Shown: piece by piece, positions 57,579-64,000 of the stretch
Layout: every line of letters starts with the position of its first letter
Position numbering within the stretch: the first letter of the stretch is position 1
NCBI RefSeq assembly: GCF_020026895.1
Contig: NZ_JAINZW010000004.1
Coordinates: 186,001 to 250,000, forward strand
Source: Novilysobacter selenitireducens
Lineage (GTDB): Bacteria; Pseudomonadota; Gammaproteobacteria; Xanthomonadales; Xanthomonadaceae
DNA length: 64,000 nucleotides
Direction of reading: 5' to 3'
The notes under the pieces: model-generated
Told to the model about the DNA's origin: nothing
What the model saw: only the letters and a program-made list of their open reading frames with translations
The model's database searches: none
Translations under genes and position numbers: made by a program

Positions 57579-59509
57579 CGCGAAGGCTCGGGTTCGGTGG
57601 CGATCGGCTTGCGGAAGCGGCGGTCGGTGGCGGTGACGAAGCCGCCCAGCATCATCAGCAGCGCGCCGGCCCAGACCCAGCGCACGAACGGCTTGACGTG
57701 CACCCGCAGCGCCCAAGCGCCGTCGCCAAGGGGCTCGCCGAGCGCGACGTAGAGGTCGCGGGTGACGCCGGGGATCAGCGCCGCCTCGGTCATGACCTGG
57801 CCGCCAGCGGCGTAGGCACGTTTCTCCGGGTGCATGACCGCGATGCGTTGCTCACCGTCGAAGACCGTGACGGTGCCGCGGTCGGCCAGGAAGTTCGGGC
57901 CCTGGACCTTGTCCACGCCGTCGAAGCGGAACCGGTAGTCGCCCAGGGTGACGTGGTTGCCCGGCGCCACCGCGACTTCGCGCTGGCGGTTGAGGCCTTC
58001 GGTGAGCAGCGCGCCGACCAGGAACACCGCGATGCCCAGGTGCGCCAGGATCATGCCCGCCATTTCCGGGGTGAAACGGCCGTTGGCGCGCAGGCGCGAC
58101 CACACGAAGCGCAGCGTGCCGCCCGCTACCCACACCGCACCGAAGATGCCCGCGGCCACCTTCCACGCGCCCTGCGGCGCCAGGAAGAACGCGCCTGCGC
58201 CGGCGATCAGGGCGACCACCAGCCACGGTGCCAGCATCGCCAGCGGCCTGGACGCCTGCTCGCGCTGCCAGCGCGTCAGCGCGCCGAACGGCACCAGCAG
58301 CACCAGCGGCGCCATCAGCAGGATGAACATCAGCGCGAAGTACGGCGGGCCCACCGAAATCTTGCCAAGCCCCAGCGCGTCGGCCAGCAACGGGTACAGC
58401 GTGCCGATCAGCACCATGGCGCACGCGGTGGTGAGCAACAGGTTGTTGGCCAGCAGCAGCGTCTCGCGCGAGGCGGGCGCGAACGGCTTGCCGTCGTTGA
58501 GCGTGGATGGCGCGCGCAGTGCGTACAGCAGCAGCGAGCCGCCGATGACGAGGCCCAGGAACACCAGGATGAACAGCCCGCGCGAGGGATCGGCCGCGAA
58601 GCTGTGCACGCTGGTCAGCACGCCCGAGCGCACCAGGAACGCCCCCAGTAGCGACAGCGAGAACGTGGCGATGGCCAGCAGCAGCGTCCAGCTTCGGAAC
58701 GAGCCACGCTTTTCTGTGACCGCTTGCGAGTGGATCAGCGCCGCGCCGGCGAGCCACGGCATGAAGCTGGCGTTCTCGACCGGGTCCCAGAACCACCAGC
58801 CGCCCCAGCCCAGCTCGTAGTACGCCCACCAGCTGCCCAGCGCGATGCCCAGCGTCAGGAAGCCCCAGGCGACGTTCGTCCACGGCCGCGTCCAGCGCAG
58901 CCAGCGCGCGTCGACGCGGCCGTCCAGCAGTGCGGCGATGGCGAAGGCGAACGACACCGCGAAGCCCACGTAGCCGAAGTACAGCATCGGCGGGTGGATG
59001 ATCATCCCCGGGTCCTGCAGCAGCGGATTGAGGTCGCGCCCCTCCACCGCGGCCGGCAGCAGCCGCGCGAACGGGTTGCTGGTGAAGATCAGGAACGCGA
59101 GGAAGCCCGCCGCGACCACGCCCATTACGCCCAGCACGCGGGCGCTCACCGTGGCGGGGAGCGAATGGGAGAACCGCGCGACCGCCGCCGTCCACAGCGC
59201 GATCACGAGCGTCCACAGCAGCAGCGAGCCCTCGTGCGAGCCCCACACGGCGGTGATGCGGTAGATCGTCGGCAGCAGCGTGTTGCTGTGCTGGGCGACG
59301 TAGCCGACGGAGAAATCCTGGGTGATGAACGCGTGCGTCAGCAGCCCGTAGGCGAGGGCGACCAGCGCCAGTTGCGCGTACGCGGCCGGTCGCGCGACCG
59401 CCATCCACGGGGCCACGCCACGATGCGCGCCTGCCAGCGGCAGCACCGCCTGCAGCAGCGCCACCAGAAGGGCCAGGACCAGGGCGACCTGGCCGAGCTC
59501 AGGCAGCAT
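57575..59509 (-). CDS. ccmF: Heme lyase subunit CcmF
   Basis: CcmF is the large integral membrane core of the heme-ligation complex. It has 644 residues, about 15 helices, and the WWD domain GWGGWWFWDPVENASFMPWL with flanking conserved histidines (e.g. in MIIHPPMLYFGYVGF). The C-terminal part carries the periplasmic segment DYRFRFDGVDKVQGPNFL. It starts 48 bp after ccmE ends, the largest gap in the C-D-E-F-G-H-I block. Confidence 0.95.
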   Translation of the reverse strand: MLPELGQVALVLALLVALLQAVLPLAGAHRGVAPWMAVARPAAYAQLALVALAYGLLTHAFITQDFSVGYVAQHSNTLLPTIYRITAVWGSHEGSLLLWTLVIALWTAAVARFSHSLPATVSARVLGVMGVVAAGFLAFLIFTSNPFARLLPAAVEGRDLNPLLQDPGMIIHPPMLYFGYVGFAVSFAFAIAALLDGRVDARWLRWTRPWTNVAWGFLTLGIALGSWWAYYELGWGGWWFWDPVENASFMPWLAGAALIHSQAVTEKRGSFRSWTLLLAIATFSLSLLGAFLVRSGVLTSVHSFAADPSRGLFILVFLGLVIGGSLLLYALRAPSTLNDGKPFAPASRETLLLANNLLLTTACAMVLIGTLYPLLADALGLGKISVGPPYFALMFILLMAPLVLLVPFGALTRWQREQASRPLAMLAPWLVVALIAGAGAFFLAPQGAWKVAAGIFGAVWVAGGTLRFVWSRLRANGRFTPEMAGMILAHLGIAVFLVGALLTEGLNRQREVAVAPGNHVTLGDYRFRFDGVDKVQGPNFLADRGTVTVFDGEQRIAVMHPEKRAYAAGGQVMTEAALIPGVTRDLYVALGEPLGDGAWALRVHVKPFVRWVWAGALLMMLGGFVTATDRRFRKPIATEPEPSR

Positions 59510-59557
59510 CGGCAGCTGTCTCCGGATTCGTCGGGGCAGGCACGAAAGACGCTGCCA

Positions 59558-60052
59558 TCAGTAGCCGGCCCCGCCCGTTGCCGGGTCGGCATCCGGCGCA
59601 TCCACGTCGTGCTTGCGGTGCGCCTGGCCCATCTTGTCGGCGACTTCCTTGGGCATGTAGGTCTCGTCGTGCTTGGCCAGCAGCTCTTCGGCGACGAACA
59701 CGTCGCCCTGCATGCGGCCGGTGGCGACCACCGCCTGGTTCTCGCGAAACAGGTCCGGGAGGATGCCGGTGTAGGACACGGGCAGCTCGGCATCGCCGTC
59801 GGTCACTCGGAAGCGGGCTTCCATCGAGCCGCTGGGCCGCTCGAAGGAGTCCTTGGCGACCATGCCACCCAGCCGGAATCGCGCCGTGCCGTCGCCGACC
59901 TGTGGCCCGGCTTCGCCGCTCAGCACCTCGTTGGGCGTGTACAGGTAGGCGACGTTGCGCTGCAGCGCCATCGCCACCAGCGTCGCGGCGATGCCGGCGG
60001 CGGCAACCAGCGCGAGGATCCACATCAGGCGGCGGCGTCGGGTCGGGTTCAT
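59558..60052 (-). CDS. ccmE: Heme chaperone CcmE
   Basis: CcmE covalently binds heme in the periplasm and hands it to CcmF/H. The 164-residue protein has one N-terminal anchor ([20 protein letters not shown]), the OB-fold [17 protein letters not shown], and the heme-binding motif [13 protein letters not shown]. The ATG overlaps the ccmD stop by 4 bp. The last 25 residues are flexible and Asp/Ala-rich. Confidence 0.94.
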   Translation of the reverse strand: MNPTRRRRLMWILALVAAAGIAATLVAMALQRNVAYLYTPNEVLSGEAGPQVGDGTARFRLGGMVAKDSFERPSGSMEARFRVTDGDAELPVSYTGILPDLFRENQAVVATGRMQGDVFVAEELLAKHDETYMPKEVADKMGQAHRKHDVDAPDADPATGGAGY

Positions 60053-60219
60053 CGGGTCAACTCGTTCGGATTGATGCCCGGGCGCGGGGCGGTGCGGGCG
60101 GTGCGCTGGCGGGCGGCGCGCTGGGCGCGCTTGATCTGCAGGCGTGGGGCGATGAACTCGTAGGCCATCACCACCACGAACACGACATAGGCGGCGACCA
60201 CGTATTCCAGGTAGCTCAT
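60049..60219 (-). CDS. ccmD: Heme exporter small subunit CcmD
   Basis: CcmD is the small single-helix protein that helps release holo-CcmE from the CcmABC complex. The 56-residue product has [20 protein letters not shown] as its membrane helix and a basic cytoplasmic tail ([17 protein letters not shown]). ATG 60219 overlaps the ccmC stop and its own stop overlaps the ccmE start, both by 4 bp. Confidence 0.9.
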   Translation of the reverse strand: MSYLEYVVAAYVVFVVVMAYEFIAPRLQIKRAQRAARQRTARTAPRPGINPNELTR

Positions 60220-60965
60220 CGCGACGCCCCCTGAGCCTCGGTGACCCAAGCCTTGCCGGCTTCGCGACGCAGGTTGTCGGCGCGCGCGCGCGCCAGCAGC
60301 GCGCCGAGGAACCACAGCTTGGTGCCGATGACCATCCACGCCAGCGGCCAGACCATGCTGGCGTCCATGGAGGACTCGCCGAACATGCGGATCGTCTGGC
60401 CCTGGTGCAGCGAGTTCCACCACACCACCGAATAGCGGATCACCGGCAGCAGCACCACGCCGACGATGGCCAGCAGGCCGGCGGCGCGCGCGGCGGCGCG
60501 GCGGTCGTCGATGGCGCTGTACAGGCCGATCACGCCCAGGTACAGGAACAGCAGGATCAGCTCGGTGGTCAGGCGCGGGTCCCAGTCCCACCACGTGCCC
60601 CACATCGGCTTGCCCCAGATCGAGCCGGTCGCCAGCGTGACCAGGGTGAAGCCGGCACCGATCGGCGCGCAGGCCATGGCCAGGATTTCGCACAGCTTGA
60701 TCCGCCAGATCAGCGCGATGGCCGCGTACACCGCCATCAGCCCGAACACCGCCATGCTCATCCAGGCGCTGGGCACGTGGATGTAGAGGATGCGGAAGCT
60801 GTCGCCCTGCTGGTAGTCGGCCGGCACCGCGAACAGGGCGCCGTACAGGCCGACCGCCATCACCAGGAACCCAAGGCCGTAGCCCCACGGCGCCCAGCGC
60901 GCGGCGAAGCGGTCGAAGTAGGGCGGCGATCCGAGTTTGTGGAACCAGCGCAGGAGTGGATTCAT
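60216..60965 (-). CDS. ccmC: Heme transporter subunit CcmC
   Basis: CcmC presents heme to CcmE. The 249-residue six-helix protein contains the WWD motif [18 protein letters not shown] and the conserved [12 protein letters not shown] with one of the heme-ligating histidines; the second is in [11 protein letters not shown]. ccmB lies 76 bp upstream, an untypical gap in an otherwise overlapping operon. Confidence 0.95.
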   Translation of the reverse strand: MNPLLRWFHKLGSPPYFDRFAARWAPWGYGLGFLVMAVGLYGALFAVPADYQQGDSFRILYIHVPSAWMSMAVFGLMAVYAAIALIWRIKLCEILAMACAPIGAGFTLVTLATGSIWGKPMWGTWWDWDPRLTTELILLFLYLGVIGLYSAIDDRRAAARAAGLLAIVGVVLLPVIRYSVVWWNSLHQGQTIRMFGESSMDASMVWPLAWMVIGTKLWFLGALLARARADNLRREAGKAWVTEAQGASR

Positions 60966-61041
60966 TGCTCTTGGCCCGCTCCCGCGCAGTGCAGGGGAGC
61001 GATATGAGGGGGCTCGTCTGCGGCCGCCGAGGGCCGGGGTA

Positions 61042-61728
61042 TCAGGTCAGCGCGATCCGTATCGCCGCCGCGGCCGCCAGCGGTGCCAGCACCAGCGTCA
61101 GCACCAGTCCCGCCGCAAGCAGCAGCAGCGCACCGGTGGGGTCCAGTCCCTGTGCCGAAGCCGCGATACTGCCGGCCCCGAAGACCAGCACGGGGACGTA
61201 CAGGGGCAGCGCCAGCAGGGCGACAAGTATACCGGAGCGCCGCATCCCGACCGTCAGCGCGGCGACCACCGAGCCCAGCAGGCTCAGCAGCGGCGTGCCC
61301 AGCGCCAGCCCCACCAGCAACAGGCCCAGCTGGTCGCGCGGCAGGTACAGCAGCTCGCCCAGCACCGGCGTGGCGACCAGCAGCGGCAGCGACGTGGTGG
61401 CCCAGTGCATGAACGTGCGCACCGCCACCAGCCACGCCAGCGGCACCGGCGCCAGCATCCATTGCTCCAGCGAGCCGTCCTCGGCGTCGCCGCGGAACAG
61501 GGTATCGAGAGACAGCAGGCCGGCCAGCAGCACCGCGACCCACAGCACCGCGCCGGCCGAGGACGCCAGCGCGTCGCGCTCGCCGCCCAGCGCCAGCGCG
61601 AACAGCACCACCACCAGCAACGCGAACAGCGCCGGTTGCAGAGAGTCGCCACGGCGGCGCCAGAGCAGCCGGGCGTCGCGGGCCATCAGCGCGCGGGCGG
61701 TGGACAGCAGAGTGGGGGCGGCGCTCAA
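61042..61728 (-). CDS. ccmB: Heme exporter permease subunit CcmB
   Basis: CcmB is the membrane subunit paired with the ATPase CcmA. A TTG at 61728 overlaps the ccmA stop (TTGA) and gives 228 residues, the normal length, with the N-terminus [20 protein letters not shown] as in xanthomonads; later ATG starts would truncate the first amphipathic helix. Six hydrophobic segments and the [15 protein letters not shown] sequence are conserved. Confidence 0.9.
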   Translation of the reverse strand: MSAAPTLLSTARALMARDARLLWRRRGDSLQPALFALLVVVLFALALGGERDALASSAGAVLWVAVLLAGLLSLDTLFRGDAEDGSLEQWMLAPVPLAWLVAVRTFMHWATTSLPLLVATPVLGELLYLPRDQLGLLLVGLALGTPLLSLLGSVVAALTVGMRRSGILVALLALPLYVPVLVFGAGSIAASAQGLDPTGALLLLAAGLVLTLVLAPLAAAAAIRIALT

Positions 61729-62369
61729 GACAGCTTCTCCAGCACCAGCGTCCGTGTCCGCACCGGTGGTGCCGCATACGCACCGTGCGTGGTCACCAGC
61801 GCCGCGCCGCCGGCACGCAGTTGCGCCTGCACCATGCGGTTGACCAGTTCGATGCCGTCCAGGTCGAGGTTGGCGTAGGGCTCGTCCAGCAGCCACAGCG
61901 GCGCCGGTGACAGCCACAGCCGGGCCAGGCCGAGCCGCTTCTTCTGCCCGGCCGACAGCTGGCGCAGCAACGCGTCCTCGTAGCCGGCCAGCCCGACCAT
62001 TGCCAATGCGTGCTCGGGCAACTGGGCGCGGCGGCGTCCGTGCAGGCCGCACAGGAAATTCAGGTTCTCCAGCACGCCCAGGTCCGCCTTCAGGCCCGGC
62101 AAATGGCCCAGGTAGGCCATGGCACGGGCGCGGCGGGCGGGCCTCGCCGGTTCGCCATCGATGTCGACCGACCCGTCGTCGGCACGCAGCAGGCCGATCA
62201 GCACGCGCAGCAGGGTGGTCTTGCCGGCGCCGTTGTCGCCCTGCACCAGCAGCGCCTCGCCGGCGTCCACCGCGAAATCGAGCGGCCCGAACACGGGCAG
62301 GTCATTGCGCGAGAAGCGCAGGCCCTTGACGTCCAGCAGCGGCGGGGCGGGGTGGTCGGCGTGGGGCAA
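61725..62369 (-). CDS. ccmA: Heme exporter ATP-binding subunit CcmA
   Basis: CcmA is the ABC ATPase that drives release of heme-loaded CcmE. The 214-residue protein has Walker [10 protein letters not shown], signature [16 protein letters not shown], Walker [13 protein letters not shown] and the switch His in VTTHGAY. It is the first gene of ccmABCDEFGHI on the minus strand. A DUF3293 gene lies 66 bp upstream on the same strand; a dedicated promoter was not identified. Confidence 0.94.
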   Translation of the reverse strand: MPHADHPAPPLLDVKGLRFSRNDLPVFGPLDFAVDAGEALLVQGDNGAGKTTLLRVLIGLLRADDGSVDIDGEPARPARRARAMAYLGHLPGLKADLGVLENLNFLCGLHGRRRAQLPEHALAMVGLAGYEDALLRQLSAGQKKRLGLARLWLSPAPLWLLDEPYANLDLDGIELVNRMVQAQLRAGGAALVTTHGAYAAPPVRTRTLVLEKLS

Positions 62370-62435
62370 CGGATGCGGCCGGGTCGATTCGGGACCGGCG
62401 ATTCTACCGGGCGGCGGCGCCCGGCCCGCGGCGGC

Positions 62436-62906
62436 TCATCCCAGCCAGTCGGTGTGCGGGTCGACCGGCGCATCGGCCGGGCGATGCAGCAGCATCCTCA
62501 GTCGCACCGGCTGTCCCCGCTCCCACGCCAGGACGCCGGCCTGCCCGAACTCCTGCGCCAGGGTAGAACTGGTGGTGTCATCCAGTCCCGCCACCAGCCA
62601 GCCCGGCTCGCGCCAATCGCCGTCCGTCCCCTGCGCCCAGGCGGCCTGCCGGGGAGCGCCAGCGGCATCGAGCTGGCCGACCAGCAACGTGTCGGCGGTT
62701 TCGTTGGCGGTGTCGGAATGGAGCTCGGAGGCCGGGTTCCACGCGGTGATGAAGACGTAGCGCTCGGCCGGCCAGTACGCCTCCACGTCGGACGCCGACT
62801 GGCCCACGCGCAGGGGCAGGGCATCGCCGTCGATCAGCACGCAGTACTGCGCTGCGGCATAGGCCGCCGCCAGGTCGGCGGCGTCGACGACGGTGAGCGT
62901 GCGCAT
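62436..62906 (-). CDS. DUF3293 domain protein
   Basis: The 156-residue hydrophilic product contains the family segment ERYVFITAWNPASELHSDTA and a later GWLVAGLDD. DUF3293 proteins are short, cytosolic and of unknown function. ATG 62906 is chosen; an upstream in-frame extension runs into the family C repeat. It lies directly in front of the ccm operon on the same strand and might share its transcript. Confidence 0.75.
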   Translation of the reverse strand: MRTLTVVDAADLAAAYAAAQYCVLIDGDALPLRVGQSASDVEAYWPAERYVFITAWNPASELHSDTANETADTLLVGQLDAAGAPRQAAWAQGTDGDWREPGWLVAGLDDTTSSTLAQEFGQAGVLAWERGQPVRLRMLLHRPADAPVDPHTDWLG

Positions 62907-62956
62907 GGACGGAGTGTCCCGCGTGATTGGTGGGGGTGCAAATGCGGTGTGTCGTG

Positions 62957-63060
62957 GCCCCTCCCCTGGGAAGGAGGGGAGGGTTGGGGAGGGGTGTCTT
63001 TCAAGCGCCACGGCGTCACGAGCACCCCCTCCCAACCTCCCCCAGCAAGCAGGGGGAGCC
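62957..63060. repeat. Family C inverted repeat, second copy
   Basis: GGGGAGGGTTGGGGAGGGG and CCCCCTCCCAACCTCCCCC arms around a spacer of about 30 bp, with GAGCACCCCC at the inner edge of the right arm, match the copy at 54172-54273. It fills the divergent gap between the DUF3293 and aminotransferase genes. Confidence 0.85.
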
Positions 63061-63171
63061 GCAAAACGGCGGCTACGAGGGGGCCAACCTCGGCGGCTTG
63101 CCGTCATTCGCATGCCGGCTCACGGCTGTTCCGTAAACTCGACCTCCGTTTTGATTCACCGGACTCCGCCC

Positions 63172-64000
63172 ATGCCTGTGCCCGCCCCCCAGACCAAGCT
63201 GCCCAATATCGGCACCACCATCTTCACCGTGATGTCGCAGCTGGCGGCCGAACACAGTGCGGTCAACCTGGGGCAGGGTTTTCCGGATTTCGACGTACCC
63301 GAGCGACTGGTGCAGGCGCTGGACCGCGCCATGCGTGAGGGCAAGAACCAGTACGCACCGATGACTGGCCTGCCGGTGCTGCGTCAGGCCATCGCGGCCA
63401 AGACAGAGCGCTGCTACGGCTACCGGCCCGACGCGGACACCGAGGTCACGGTGACCTCCGGCGCCAGCGAGGCGATCTTCGACGCCGTGCACGCCGTGGT
63501 ACGGCCGGGCGACGAGGTGATCGTGCTCGACCCCTGCTACGACTGCTACGAGCCCGCGATCGACCTGGCGGGTGGCCGCGCGGTGCACGTGGCGCTGGAC
63601 CCGGCACACTTCCGCCCCGACTGGGAGCGCATCCGCGCCGCGGTCACGCCGCGCACGCGGATGATCATCACCAACACCCCGCACAACCCGTCGGGCGCCA
63701 TGTTCGACGGCGCGGACATCGCGCAGCTGGAGGCGCTGCTGCACGACACCGGCATCTACCTGCTGTCGGACGAGGTCTACGAGCACATCGTGTTCGACGG
63801 CGCGCGCCACGAGTCCGCGCTGCGCCATCCCGCGCTGCGCGAGCGCGCGTTCGTCGTGTCCAGCTTCGGCAAGACCTACCACTGCACCGGCTGGAAGGTC
63901 GGCTACTGCATCGCGCCGCCGGCGTTGTCGGCCGAGCTGCGCAAGGTCCATCAGTACAACACCTTCTGCACCTTCACCCCGGCGCAGGCGGCGTTCGCGG
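63172..64000 (+). CDS. ybdL: Methionine aminotransferase, YbdL-like (3' end outside window)
   Basis: The first 276 residues of a PLP-dependent class I/II aminotransferase are present. It resembles E. coli YbdL, which transaminates methionine among others: KLPNIGTTIFTVMSQLA, NLGQGFPDFD, NQYAPMTGLPVLRQAIAAKT, ITNTPHNPSGAMF, LLSDEVYEHIVF and the lysine site VSSFGKTYHCTGWKVGYC are all matched. ATG 63172 is the clear start. The remaining third, including the small domain, lies beyond the window. Confidence 0.9.
   Translation, partial: MPVPAPQTKLPNIGTTIFTVMSQLAAEHSAVNLGQGFPDFDVPERLVQALDRAMREGKNQYAPMTGLPVLRQAIAAKTERCYGYRPDADTEVTVTSGASEAIFDAVHAVVRPGDEVIVLDPCYDCYEPAIDLAGGRAVHVALDPAHFRPDWERIRAAVTPRTRMIITNTPHNPSGAMFDGADIAQLEALLHDTGIYLLSDEVYEHIVFDGARHESALRHPALRERAFVVSSFGKTYHCTGWKVGYCIAPPALSAELRKVHQYNTFCTFTPAQAAFA

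Overview
The window is a chromosomal segment of a GC-rich gammaproteobacterium, most likely family Xanthomonadaceae (Lysobacter/Luteimonas-like). The evidence is the gene order tpiA-secG-tRNA-Leu-nuoA..N followed by metY-rimP-nusA-infB-rbfA-truB-rpsO-pnp, xanthomonad-like protein sequences, and abundant short palindromic REP-type repeats. No phage, insertion sequence, integron or CRISPR array is visible. The species cannot be fixed from this alone.

Region 1 (1-16160): end of triosephosphate isomerase, SecG, a tRNA-Leu(GAG), and the complete 14-gene NADH:quinone oxidoreductase (complex I) operon nuoA-N. Most genes overlap or abut. The exception is a hairpin-rich insert of 269 bp between nuoK and nuoL.
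Region 2 (16242-25852): the translation/RNA operon. A strong promoter drives the initiator tRNA (metY); tandem hairpins follow; then rimP, nusA, infB, rbfA, truB, rpsO and pnp. rpsO has its own promoter and terminator.
Region 3 (25853-36968): an Lpp-like coiled-coil lipoprotein beside an L,D-transpeptidase, the transcription/RNA factor Tex, DNA polymerase IV (minus strand), a TonB-dependent receptor closely resembling the PQQ receptor PqqU/YncD, and a large periplasmic-sensor diguanylate cyclase.
Region 4 (37039-50452): a GntP-type permease divergent from a second TonB-dependent receptor; an SSS-fused hybrid histidine kinase and LuxR-type regulator resembling the CrbS/CrbR acetate-switch pair; a D-3-hydroxybutyrate-oligomer hydrolase; phosphatidylserine synthase; and a class III PHA synthase pair phaE-phaC. 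Taken together this may be a 3-hydroxybutyrate uptake/storage neighbourhood, which is my main candidate for an undescribed system.
Region 5 (50530-53497): a decayed SGNH hydrolase gene (frameshift plus amber codon), a PspC-domain protein, a small membrane protein with an HExxH motif, a possible GGA-rich structured RNA, an NRDE-family protein, tRNA-Leu(CAA) and a small conserved acidic protein.
Region 6 (53528-64000): a cysteine-dioxygenase-like cupin and a MetX-family acyltransferase (probably a serine O-succinyltransferase), the complete cytochrome c maturation operon ccmABCDEFGHI read on the minus strand, a DUF3293 protein, and the start of a YbdL-like methionine aminotransferase cut by the window end.

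Three families of inverted repeats occupy the gaps between genes: family A (GTAGGAGCGGCTTCAGCCGCGA type), family B (GTAGGAGCGACGTAAGTCGCGAC type) and family C (GGGGAGGGTTGGGGAGGGG type). Long open frames antisense to real genes are common because of the high GC content and were discarded.
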